A DNA stretch of 64,000 nucleotides from Bacteroidota bacterium (GTDB lineage Bacteria; Bacteroidota; Bacteroidia; JAFLBG01): the NCBI GenBank assembly GCA_017303975.1, contig JAFLBG010000001.1, positions 155,988-219,987 on the forward strand. The letters run 5' to 3'. Positions 17,785-27,000 of this stretch are shown here, piece after piece; the stretch's first letter is position 1; each line of letters begins with the position of its first letter. The translations under genes and the position numbers were made by a program. The notes under the pieces are model-generated. The model made no database searches. It saw only the letters and a program-made list of their open reading frames with translations, and was not told where the DNA came from.

Positions 17785-18270
17785 ATGACTATTGAGGAGT
17801 ACAATACATGTGTAGATAATTTCTCGGACGGCATTTACCGGTTTATCCTTAAAAACGCCAAGGATACCGATAAAGCCAAGGATATTGTGCAAGACACTTT
17901 TGAGAAGCTTTGGAACAAGGTGTTGGATGTAGATTTTTCAAAGGCAAAATCGTATTTGTTTACAACCGCATACCACACATTTATTGATCAAGTAAGAAGA
18001 GAGAAAAAACAAGGAGATTGGGAAGAAGCGCCATTACAAAGTCTTACCCACACAAAACAATATTCCGATTTAAAACACATACTAGAGGATGCGTTAAATA
18101 AACTTCCGGATATTCAAAAATCTGTACTAATGCTGCGTGATTATGAAGGGTACAACTACCAAGAGATTGGAGAGATAACCTCATTAACAGAAGCGCAAGT
18201 AAAGGTATATATTTTTAGAGCACGAACTTTTTTGAAAAATTATATTGGCAGTATAGAAAACGTATTATAA
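17785..18270 (+). CDS. ECF RNA polymerase sigma factor
   Basis: The protein has 161 residues, the normal size for an ECF sigma factor. Region 2 covers ~10-75 (DIVQDTFEKLWNKV, then AKSYLFTTAYHTFIDQVRRE). Region 4 covers ~105-155 (LPDIQKSVLMLRDYEGYNYQEIG and EAQVKVYIFRARTFLKNYI). It directs RNA polymerase to a small regulon. Its own upstream region and that of the barrel gene at 19673 carry the same ECF promoter. The anti-sigma candidate starts one base after its stop codon, the usual arrangement for a coupled sigma/anti-sigma pair. Confidence 0.93.
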   Translation: MTIEEYNTCVDNFSDGIYRFILKNAKDTDKAKDIVQDTFEKLWNKVLDVDFSKAKSYLFTTAYHTFIDQVRREKKQGDWEEAPLQSLTHTKQYSDLKHILEDALNKLPDIQKSVLMLRDYEGYNYQEIGEITSLTEAQVKVYIFRARTFLKNYIGSIENVL

Positions 18271-18271
18271 C

Positions 18272-19564
18272 GTGGAGATAAACAAACATAATTACTCATT
18301 TTACCTAGAGCAATACACCAATGGCTCTATGGACGAGGCTTTACAAGAAGCTTTTGAGCAATTTATGGTTGATAATCCGGAATTGTGGGATACCACAACA
18401 ACTATTCTTGATTTGGAAGAAATCACACTGCCTTTTTCAGAAAAAGAATCGCTAAAAAAAACTACTATTTCACTAGATAATTACGCCACTTTTTTTGTCC
18501 GAAAAATAGACAATGATTTGTCTAATGCTGAAATAGCAGCCCTAGATGCCTTTCTTGACAAAAATCCGCACTTAAAAGGAGAAGTTGCATTATTTGAAAA
18601 AGCAAAATTGAATACAGATACAACTATTGTTTTTGAAGAGAAGCAAGCATTAAAAAAAACAGAAACAGTAATTACAGCAGACAATTATGCGCACTATATT
18701 GTTCTTGAACTAGACAATGAATTGGGGGAGTACGAAAGTAAAAAACTTGCTCAATTTATAGCTACCAATAAAAAATATGAACAAGAAAAAGAGTTGTACG
18801 CTAAAAGTCGTCTGGTTGCACATCCCGTCCTATTTGAGGATAAGGAACTATTGAAAAATATTGGCAGCAGAAAGAAAAATGGGCTGTTCTATTACATTTC
18901 AATTGCTGCATCTATTCTCGTTTTGCTGGGTATTGGAATTGTATTTTTAAATCAAGCGAAAGACGAAGCCACTTCCATTTCTTTGTCGAATATTAATACG
19001 TTAGATGCACTTGTGAAAAAGACTGCCCCAGTCATATCGCACAGTACTAACACGACTAATGGCATTACAGCGAAACCTAAAAGTGAGTCATCCCGAGAAC
19101 ATAAATTCGCATCCAATGCTACTAAAAAAAGAAAAAGGAAAAATCGTGTTTCGGCTACTCCTGAACCACAAGTACCTATTGCGAAAGAACAAATAACTCC
19201 TGATACGTTAACCACAACTATCTATGCAGCAACTAGTATAGATACCAATGATGTTGGAAGTGCTACTTTTTCGGCAAACACCGAAAATGCTTTACCTGTT
19301 GCGCCCCAAACCTATTACATATACGAAAAGGTGGCCGTTGAAAAAAAATCAACATGGATAAAACAAGTATTGACTAAAAAAGATTCTAAAACAGAAAAAC
19401 AGAAAAATGGGTTTACTCAACTACTAGCTAAAACAGTTGCAAGGCTGACTAACAAAAAAATTATATATACCCCTAGCTATAATGAATACAATGAGTTGGT
19501 GGCATATTCGATACAAACACCAGGGTTTGCGATGTCTAAAAATATAGGAAATGAAGAAGAATAA
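18272..19564 (+). CDS. Putative membrane anti-sigma factor with triplicated cytosolic module
   Basis: The gene begins at a GTG one base after the sigma-factor stop. No closer in-frame ATG fits. The 430-residue protein has three diverged copies of a ~60-residue module (~5-66, 69-132, 137-197), each with an NY start, a DN(D/E)L or similar turn, a helix ending near a KNP/NP, and a closing F-E-(E/D)-K-x-x-LKK. One membrane helix follows (~204-227), then a long Lys/Thr/Ser-rich periplasmic tail. No zinc-finger HxxxCxxC motif is seen. Position, topology and the sigma neighbour support an anti-sigma role; this is inference. Confidence 0.7.
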   Translation: MEINKHNYSFYLEQYTNGSMDEALQEAFEQFMVDNPELWDTTTTILDLEEITLPFSEKESLKKTTISLDNYATFFVRKIDNDLSNAEIAALDAFLDKNPHLKGEVALFEKAKLNTDTTIVFEEKQALKKTETVITADNYAHYIVLELDNELGEYESKKLAQFIATNKKYEQEKELYAKSRLVAHPVLFEDKELLKNIGSRKKNGLFYYISIAASILVLLGIGIVFLNQAKDEATSISLSNINTLDALVKKTAPVISHSTNTTNGITAKPKSESSREHKFASNATKKRKRKNRVSATPEPQVPIAKEQITPDTLTTTIYAATSIDTNDVGSATFSANTENALPVAPQTYYIYEKVAVEKKSTWIKQVLTKKDSKTEKQKNGFTQLLAKTVARLTNKKIIYTPSYNEYNELVAYSIQTPGFAMSKNIGNEEE

Positions 19565-19579
19565 TTTTTAGAACGAACT

Positions 19580-19605
19580 GTAACTTTTACCATGTCTCAA
19601 TCGTC
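19580..19605 (+). promoter_or_regulatory. ECF-type promoter upstream of the GIN-domain/barrel gene
   Basis: GTAACTTTT (19580-19588), 13 bases and CGTC (19602-19605) repeat the motif at 17735-17760 with identical spacing. The 13 spacer bases mostly differ, so the match is not a plain duplication. The expected start of transcription is ~60 bases before the ATG at 19673. Confidence 0.7.
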
Positions 19606-19635
19606 CTATTATAAAGGAAGCTAAAACATAGGATA

Positions 19636-19646
19636 TAATTTTAGCA
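19636..19646 (+). promoter_or_regulatory. Possible second, housekeeping-type -7 element for the barrel gene
   Basis: TAATTTTAGCA matches the TAnnTTTAGCA pattern also found before rnr, the SpoIIE gene and the YfhO gene in this window. It lies 26 bases before the ATG and would give basal expression besides the ECF promoter. No -33 TTG is seen. Confidence 0.35.
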
Positions 19647-19672
19647 CAAGTAAAAATTAAACTAGATACCAA

Positions 19673-21121
19673 ATGAAAAACTTAATTCCCGCAGCATTTT
19701 TAACACTAGGATTATTGTTACATGCAAAAGCACAAACAGCCAGTTTTACTAAAGTACATTTGAATGGCAACGTAGATGTGGTAGTTGAACAATCGGACAG
19801 TTTTTTAGTTGCAATTAATGCTTCTGAAAATAACGCACCTAAGATAAAAACTACCATTTCTAACGAAGGTGTACTTACAATAACAACGGATGCAGGCATT
19901 AAAACATCTGAGAAAGCAAGTATATTAATAAAAGTGCCTAAGCTAAACGAACTAGAAATTAACGGTTCGGGTAATATTAAAAGTAAAGGAACATTAACGA
20001 CCGACAATATTGCGCTTATTACAAAATCAACCGGCTCTATGGATTTAAACATAAAGGCCTCAGAAATAAATGCAACCATACATTCCATTGGGGTAATAAA
20101 ACTTGCAGGAGAAACCTCTGTGTTAAATACTGAGATAACGGGTGTAGGCAGTATTGATGCGTTTGAGCTTCAATCAAACAAAACAAAAGTTTCAATATCG
20201 GGTGCTGGTTCTGCACAGGTGCAGGCTAAAGATAAGCTAGAGGCGTCCGTATCGGGTGTAGGTTCGGTTGTATACAAAGGAACTCCTTCCGAAAAAATAA
20301 TTGAGGTAAGTGGTCTAGGTGCAGTAAAATCGAAAGAAACAAAAGAGATGGTAAGAAACCCAGGTACAAAATTTAATTTTTTCAACAAACAAATTACTGT
20401 AGAAGATGATGAAATTGAGGGTGAAGAAGAAAAGAAGTATGAGTACGATGCAGGCGATTTTAAACATTGGAGAGGGATTGGATTTGGTATAAATGGATAC
20501 ATGAGAGATGCATCATTCGTGCTTCCTGGAGGATATCCATATTTAGAATTAGATTATGCAAAATCGTTTTCTTTTAGTTGGAATGTCATAGAAAGACAAA
20601 TGCGCTTAACAAAGAATGCTCCTAATGTAAACTTGTTTTGGGGTGTTGGATTTGAATGGAACTCATATGCTTTGCAAAATAATTATAGATTAAGACCATC
20701 AAACTGGAAACCCGAAGGAAACGTTATATTAGACGCACCTCCATTAACTTTAGGTGCGGATTACGAAGCAACGGACGTGTTTACTAAAAATAAATTGAAA
20801 ACAGTTTTTGTGAAAGTTCCTTTAATGCTCGAAATAAATTCATCATCTAATCCTGATAAAAATTTCCATGTAGCAGCCGGAGTAATTGGCGGGTACCGCC
20901 TTGCAGCAAAAACAAAAATTAAATACGAAAAGAATAATGATGAAAAAAAGGAAGTCGTGAAAAATGATTATTTCATAAATCCATTCCGTGTGGAGGCAGC
21001 TTTCCGAATTGGATACAAGCATAACACCTTATTTGCCAACTATGCTTTAACATCTTTATTTCAAGACACAAAGGGTCCCGAATTAAATCCATTTACAATA
21101 GGGATACACAGAAGTATATAA
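19673..21121 (+). CDS. GIN (DUF2807) head domain fused to an outer-membrane beta-barrel
   Basis: This 482-residue protein has a signal peptide (residues 1-21). Residues ~24-215 form a DUF2807/putative auto-transporter adhesin head-GIN domain, a right-handed beta-helix-like fold with repeated short strands (LNGNVDVVVEQSD, INGSGNIKSKG, GVGSIDAFEL, GAGSAQVQAK, GVGSVVYKG). A short acidic linker (EDDEIEGEEEKK) leads to a barrel-like region (~255-482) with alternating aromatic strands (FSFSWNVIERQ, NVNLFWGVGFEW, FVKVPLMLEI, VEAAFRIGYKH). It should sit in the outer membrane with the head domain in the periplasm or outside. Its ECF promoter marks it as a probable target of the adjacent sigma factor. 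Confidence 0.8.
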   Translation: MKNLIPAAFLTLGLLLHAKAQTASFTKVHLNGNVDVVVEQSDSFLVAINASENNAPKIKTTISNEGVLTITTDAGIKTSEKASILIKVPKLNELEINGSGNIKSKGTLTTDNIALITKSTGSMDLNIKASEINATIHSIGVIKLAGETSVLNTEITGVGSIDAFELQSNKTKVSISGAGSAQVQAKDKLEASVSGVGSVVYKGTPSEKIIEVSGLGAVKSKETKEMVRNPGTKFNFFNKQITVEDDEIEGEEEKKYEYDAGDFKHWRGIGFGINGYMRDASFVLPGGYPYLELDYAKSFSFSWNVIERQMRLTKNAPNVNLFWGVGFEWNSYALQNNYRLRPSNWKPEGNVILDAPPLTLGADYEATDVFTKNKLKTVFVKVPLMLEINSSSNPDKNFHVAAGVIGGYRLAAKTKIKYEKNNDEKKEVVKNDYFINPFRVEAAFRIGYKHNTLFANYALTSLFQDTKGPELNPFTIGIHRSI

Positions 21122-21139
21122 ACGAGAAGAATGGCAAAA

Positions 21140-21174
21140 AGCGCAAAAGCCAATACTGTAGTGGCTTTTGCGCT
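21140..21174. terminator. Bidirectional terminator between the barrel gene and dxs
   Basis: The 13-bp perfect stem AGCGCAAAAGCCA (21140-21152) pairs with 21162-21174 across a nine-base loop. It lies between two convergent genes, with an A-rich tract on the left side and a short AT-rich stretch on the right. Confidence 0.75.
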
Positions 21175-21198
21175 ATGTTATAAAAATAAGTAGGGGTA

Positions 21199-23127
21199 TT
21201 ATCCCACCAATGCTTTCTTGCTTAGTCCAACCAATTCTTTTGCTGCGTGAACAATTCCTTCTACATCAAAACCGCATTCTTTGTGCAGCTCCAGCTGTTC
21301 GCCATGTTCAATAATTTTATCGGGTATTCCTAGGCGCCTTACTTGAGCAGCATATCCACTATCTCCCATAAACTCAAGCACTGCACTGCCCATACCGCCC
21401 ATAATACAGCCATCTTCTACGGTAACAATTTTTGTATGTTTAGTAAACACTTCGTGTAAAAGTTGCTCGTCTATTGGTTTTGCAAAACGCATATCGTAAT
21501 GCGCTGCATTTATACCCTCTTTTTCTAATTGCTTGCAAGCCTCTACAGCATAATTACCAATATGTCCTATGGTTAGTATTGCAACATCTTCGCCTGCTTT
21601 TATTTTTCTTCCTTTGCCAATTTCAATTTTTGTAAAAGGCTTTTTCCAATCTGTCATCACACCATTTCCACGTGGGTAGCGAATAGAGAATGGTGCATTT
21701 GTTTCGGGCAATTGAGCGGTGTACATTAAGTTTCTAAGCTCTTCTTCATTCATCGGAGCAGAAACAATCATATTGGGAATACATCTAAAATAAGCTATAT
21801 CATAAGCGCCATGATGAGTAGGCCCATCGGCTCCTGCAAAACCACCTCTGTCTAAACAAAACACCACATGCAGGTTTTGCATGGCTACATCATGCACCAC
21901 TTGATCGTATGCACGTTGCATAAAAGAAGAATAAATATTGCAAAATGGTACTATTCCTTGCGTTGCAAGTCCTGCCGAAAATGTAACAGCATGTTGTTCT
22001 GCAATACCCACATCAAAAGCTCTGTCGGGCATTGCTTTCATCATAATATTTAACGAGCAACCGCTAGGCATAGCAGGTGTTATACCCATTATTTTAGGAT
22101 TCTTTTCTGCCAACTCAACAATGGTATGCCCAAAAACATCCTGATATTTTGGTGGTTGTGGTTCGGTTGGTTTTACTTTAATAATTTCTCCTGTGTCTTT
22201 ATTAAATAGTCCGGGAGCATGCCACACGGTTTGGTTTCCCTCTTCCGAAAATTTATATCCTTTTCCTTTTACCGTTAAGCAATGCAAAATTTTTGGACCC
22301 GGAATATCTTTTAAATCTTTTAATACTTGTTGTAGGCGAACTACATCATGTCCATCAACAGGTCCAAAATAGCGGAACTTAAGCGATTCGAATAAGTTAC
22401 TTTGTTTTAAAAGCGTTGTTTTTATTGCATTCTCAACCTTTGACGCTATCTCTTGCGCATTAGGTCCAAATTTGCTGATTTTACCTAGCAATTTCCAAAC
22501 TTCATCTTTTACTTTATTGTAGGTGTGAGAAGTGGTAATGTCTGTCAAATATTCCTTCAGTGCCCCTACATTTGGGTCTATCGACATGCAATTGTCATTC
22601 AAAACCACTAAAATATCTGCATTCTCCGCACCGGCATGATTCAATCCTTCAAAAGCCATTCCGGCTGTCATGGCTCCATCGCCAATAACTGCAACGGTTT
22701 TCTGTGCATCATTTTTATACCTACTCGCTACGGCCATGCCCAATGCCGCAGAAATAGAAGTGGAGGAATGACCTACACCAAATGTATCGTATTCGCTTTC
22801 TTTGCGTTTAGGGAAACCACTAATGCCTTTGTAAATTCTGTTGGTGTGGAAAATATCTCTACGACCTGTGAGAATTTTATGTCCATATGCTTGATGTCCC
22901 ACATCCCATACCAATTGATCAATTGGCGTATTGTAAATATAATGTAAGGCAACTGTAAGCTCAACAACACCTAAGCTTGCGCCAAAGTGTCCACCTTTTT
23001 GAGACACCACATCAATAATGTATTGGCGTAACTCATCACAAACTTGTGGTAGCTTATCTGACTTTAACTTGCGCAAATCAGCCGGATAATTAATCTTTCC
23101 TAAAAGTTCTCCCGCTTTAAATTCCAT
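21199..23127 (-). CDS. dxs: 1-deoxy-D-xylulose-5-phosphate synthase
   Basis: The enzyme condenses pyruvate and glyceraldehyde 3-phosphate to DXP, the first step of the MEP isoprenoid pathway, using thiamine diphosphate. Visible motifs are VWDVGHQAYGHKILTGR, the cofactor-binding GDGAMTAG with LNDN further on, and DRGGFAGADGPTHHGAYD in the pyrimidine domain. Without its upstream extension the protein has 642 residues, normal for DXS. I start at the ATG at 23127 rather than the in-frame ATG at 23166 because a perfect -7 element (23145-23152) lies between them, which would leave the upstream ATG untranscribed. Confidence 0.95.
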   Translation of the reverse strand: MEFKAGELLGKINYPADLRKLKSDKLPQVCDELRQYIIDVVSQKGGHFGASLGVVELTVALHYIYNTPIDQLVWDVGHQAYGHKILTGRRDIFHTNRIYKGISGFPKRKESEYDTFGVGHSSTSISAALGMAVASRYKNDAQKTVAVIGDGAMTAGMAFEGLNHAGAENADILVVLNDNCMSIDPNVGALKEYLTDITTSHTYNKVKDEVWKLLGKISKFGPNAQEIASKVENAIKTTLLKQSNLFESLKFRYFGPVDGHDVVRLQQVLKDLKDIPGPKILHCLTVKGKGYKFSEEGNQTVWHAPGLFNKDTGEIIKVKPTEPQPPKYQDVFGHTIVELAEKNPKIMGITPAMPSGCSLNIMMKAMPDRAFDVGIAEQHAVTFSAGLATQGIVPFCNIYSSFMQRAYDQVVHDVAMQNLHVVFCLDRGGFAGADGPTHHGAYDIAYFRCIPNMIVSAPMNEEELRNLMYTAQLPETNAPFSIRYPRGNGVMTDWKKPFTKIEIGKGRKIKAGEDVAILTIGHIGNYAVEACKQLEKEGINAAHYDMRFAKPIDEQLLHEVFTKHTKIVTVEDGCIMGGMGSAVLEFMGDSGYAAQVRRLGIPDKIIEHGEQLELHKECGFDVEGIVHAAKELVGLSKKALVG

Positions 23128-23144
23128 GTTGTTTTTATGAGTTG

Positions 23145-23152
23145 CAAAAGTA
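23145..23152 (-). promoter_or_regulatory. -7 element for dxs; decides its start codon
   Basis: On the minus strand the bases read TACTTTTG, a perfect TAnnTTTG, 17 bases before the ATG at 23127 and downstream of the alternative ATG at 23166. Confidence 0.6.
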
Positions 23153-23231
23153 GTGGATTTTAACATTAATTTAATATTGTTTGGTAAAGTTTATTAAACT
23201 GATAACCAACTTGTTTGAAAATTGTTCTGTG

Positions 23232-23849
23232 CTATGTAAGTGAATCAAACAAAAAGCCTCGTTCTGTATAGAATTGAAGCACTTTTGGCAATGTGGTTTT
23301 AATTTTTTCTTCTGCTTTTATATTGTCGTGAAACACAAGAATAGAGCCATTTCCATAGTTATTGGTTGCATTCAAATAACATTGCTCATTTGAAATAGAG
23401 GCAGAATAATCCATGGTAAGAATATCCCACAATACAATTTTGTACTTTTTTTGCAATTCACGGTAGGCTGAAAGCCGCATTTTACCATAAGGTGGGCGAA
23501 ACATCGTAAAAGGATACAATTCTTGACATTTTTCAATATTGGCAAGATAATCTGCATTGCTAACTTTCCAGCTGTTTACATGATTATAGGAATGATTGCC
23601 AACAGTGTGACCTTCCGTTAAAATCCTGTCGAAAAGGGTAGGGTACTTTACAATATTTTCCCCCACACAAAAAAATGTAGCCTTTGCGTTATACTCTTTA
23701 AGTATATCTAGAATACGAGGAGTAATGGTAGGTATGGGCCCATCATCAAATGTAAAATAGATTTTTTTTTCACTTGTAGCAACTCTCCAAAGCGCCTTTG
23801 GATAAAGCTTTCTGAGTAGAATAGGTGGTTTTACAAGTAAATTACGCAA
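23232..23849 (-). CDS. Polysaccharide deacetylase (NodB homology domain)
   Basis: The protein has 205 residues, nearly all one NodB domain. TFDDG (33-37) carries the catalytic base and metal Asp36. HSYNH supplies His86 and His90 as metal ligands. FRPPYG and LWDILTMDYS are later family motifs. The enzymes remove acetyl groups from N-acetylglucosamine-containing glycans such as peptidoglycan or capsule; the substrate is not evident. There is no clear signal peptide. The only upstream start in this frame is TTG (MRNLLVKPP), and no nearer ATG fits the domain, so a TTG start is likely. Confidence 0.88.
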   Translation of the reverse strand: MRNLLVKPPILLRKLYPKALWRVATSEKKIYFTFDDGPIPTITPRILDILKEYNAKATFFCVGENIVKYPTLFDRILTEGHTVGNHSYNHVNSWKVSNADYLANIEKCQELYPFTMFRPPYGKMRLSAYRELQKKYKIVLWDILTMDYSASISNEQCYLNATNNYGNGSILVFHDNIKAEEKIKTTLPKVLQFYTERGFLFDSLT

Positions 23850-23982
23850 AGATTTTTTGTTTATAGGTATGCGTTACAAAAAATATCGACTCGTGAAATT
23901 ATACATAACTCCAAAATAGATTCTTTAGTGCGTTCAGGGTGAACTCTATGCCACTACGAGCATTTTTACACACCCCTAGCCA

Positions 23983-23992
23983 CTCTCGAGAG
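23983..23992. repeat. Short intergenic palindrome
   Basis: CTCTCGAGAG is a perfect 10-base palindrome inside a C-rich 23950-23995 stretch between the deacetylase and the DUF2723 gene. The rest of this 154-base gap shows nothing else. It may be a fragment of a dispersed intergenic element or a weak transcription end signal. Confidence 0.25.
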
Positions 23993-24003
23993 AGGAACTA
24001 AAT

Positions 24004-27000
24004 CTAATTACCCGCAGGCATTTGCTGCTGAATAGCCATTGGAAGCTCTTTTTCAAACTTCTTAGATAGCTCATCCTGCTTAAAGCTTTTTGCCATGTAC
24101 ACCAAACGTTGCATGATATCCGCTGCTTGGCGTTTTTCTCTTTCGTATGCTCCGCTTAAGGTAGAGTAGTAGTTAAACTCTTGCTTGAAGTTTTTAAACA
24201 ATTTTTCTGCTAGCTCATTCGCTTGTTTAACATCTCCTGCTTGGTAATACGCACCGGTTATAGAGTACATTGTTGCATCATATGGAGCATTTTCTTCAGG
24301 CATTTCTTCACGACATTTGTTTAGCACTTTTATGGCCATATCATTTTTCCCTTCCTCAATTAATGCAGATGCTAAAGCTCCCATTTGCAAGCGCAAATTC
24401 ATAATCATTCGCATGATGTTTTCGTCCAAAAATGTTCCGGGTTTTTTAATATTACCCCATTTAAACTTATTCATTATGTTGTCATACATAATATCTGTAG
24501 CCACGCGCGAGCCCATTTGCTGCTCTTCCGGAGTGTTTTTAATTGGCACCAATCTAAACGCCAATCCTTCTAACTGAAAATAATCTTGTAAATCGATATA
24601 CGCTTCAGGACCTGTAGTTACCGCAAAATAAACTGGTCTATCCCACTTGAAATTGGCTAACAAATCCAACACCAATAAGTCATTTTTCATGATGTAGTTT
24701 TTGTTTACCTCCCAATCAATAGAAGGGACAATTCTGCTTTTAAGCTTCTCAGAAACCAATCCATTTTTTACAACTTTGTTGGTATCAACCGGAATACTCA
24801 TTTTATTAGTTGGGAAATAAGGCATGTAGCTGCCATCTCCACTAGGAATTTGTTTGTTTTGATCATTGCTACTTACAAAATCTATCAGCTCTTTTAGATT
24901 AACGTAGCCCTTTACAGCCTTTTGCGGATATACGGCTACATAATCACGAGTGCCTTGTCTGTACTTATCGTTTGTCATGGAGAATGGCACAGGGTCAGAA
25001 TTGTAAGCTTTGCGCTTCATTTGATCTATGTACCAATCTGTATTTAGTAAGCTTAAGTTTACAACACGCACATCTGTACGAATACCCTCTACCTCCTGCA
25101 CATACCAAAGCGGGAATGTATCATTATCTCCATTGGTAAATAAAATTGCATTAGGCGCACACGAATTTAAATAGTTGATGGCAAAATCTCTTGCAGTATA
25201 TCTTCCGGAGCGATCGTGGTCGTCCCATCCGTCTTTAGCCATTACGGCCGGAACAGACAAGCACAACACTGAGACTAGCGCTGCCCTTGGAACATCACTC
25301 AAGGTGTTTTTTAGTAATTCGTACAACCCGTAAACACCAAGTCCAATCCAAATTGCAAAGGCGTAAAACGATGCGGAGAATGCATAATCACGCTCGCGTG
25401 GTTGGTATGGATATTGATTTAGGTACACAACAATTGCAAGTCCGGTAAATAAAAATAACAACATTACCACCCAAGCATCTTTTGCATATTTATTAAAATG
25501 GAACCAAAGGCCAATTAAACCAAGCAAAAACGGCAGTGCATAAAATTTGTTTTTGGCTTTGTTGTTTTTTAGCGAATCTGGAAGTCCTTTCTCTGCTACT
25601 CCAAAAAAGCTGTCAACAGCGGGGATTCCGGATATCCAATTGCCGTCACTAGAGTTTCCGTGCCCTTGGATATCATTTTGCCTTCCTACAAAATTCCAAA
25701 AGAAATAGCGGAAATACATGTGATTAACTTGGTAGGAGAAAAAGTAAGTAAGATTCTCGAAGAAAGTTGGTTTAATAACTGTTTCCGATTTTCCTTCGTT
25801 ATTCATGATGGTAATTTTCTGCCCTGTTACTTTCCCCCAGTTTTTGTAGGCCGCTTCGTGATTGGATTGCGAACTCCACATGCGTGGAAAAATGGTACAG
25901 AAACGCTTGTCGTAATTTGGCACTGAATTTTTTCTATCATCAGAAATTACGTACTTGTTTTTTTTGCTGTCTTTTTTATACTGTGGTCCGCCATCTACTC
26001 CAGTTAAACTTTGCGTGTTATCAACCTCTTGGCGCATATACACCGGATTCCCATCCTTGTATGGCTCTTGAGGGTCTAATGGAGCGTTGTAATATTGTCC
26101 AAACAACAATGGATTGTCTCCATATTGCTCACGATTTAAGTAGGACAACATCGTAATAGCATTCTCCGGATTATTCTCATCAATTGGAGTATTGGCTTTC
26201 GAACGAATTACCAACATGAAAAAGGACGAGTAGCCAATTAATAAAACAATTACACACAGCATAATTGTGTTTAGTGTTGCATAATTATTTTTAAGTTTAA
26301 ATAATAACCATGCAGACAATCCGCCAACGGCTAGTCTAAGCATTACCGCAGATCCTGAAGGGCTTGCAATCAGCGCTAACAATAAAAACAATCCTCCCAA
26401 TGCAAGTAATGTATTGAATAGTTTAGAGGAAGGATGATGCGAGTATCTAACGCCAACAACTAAAATAGAAACCAATAGAATAAAGTAAATGATTGTTCCA
26501 CTATTAAAAGGCAATCCAATGGTATTGATAAAGAAAAGTTCGTAATTGGCTGCTAGGCTTACAACACCGGGTATTATTACGTTTTGAATTCCCCCCAATA
26601 ACAATACAGAAATAATGAATGTGTAGATAAATCCTTTGCGAGTAACTTCGTATTTTTTAAAATAGTATATAAACACCAAAGCCGGAACCGCCAACAAATT
26701 CAGCAAATGCACGCCTATTGACATTCCAATTAAATAAACAATCAAAACAATCCATCTGTCTGCACCGGGTTCGTTTGCAATTCGTTCCCACTTTAACATT
26801 GCCCAAAATACGGCAGCAGTAAACATGCTGGACATCGCATAAACCTCGCCCTCTACAGCCGAAAACCAAAACGAATCGCTGAATGTATAGGCTATGGCAC
26901 CCACCACACCGCTACCAAAAATAATTAGTTGGTCGGCAGTTGATAATTCTGTTTCATTTTTGGCAATCATTCTTCTAATTAAAGCCGTGATAGACCAAAA

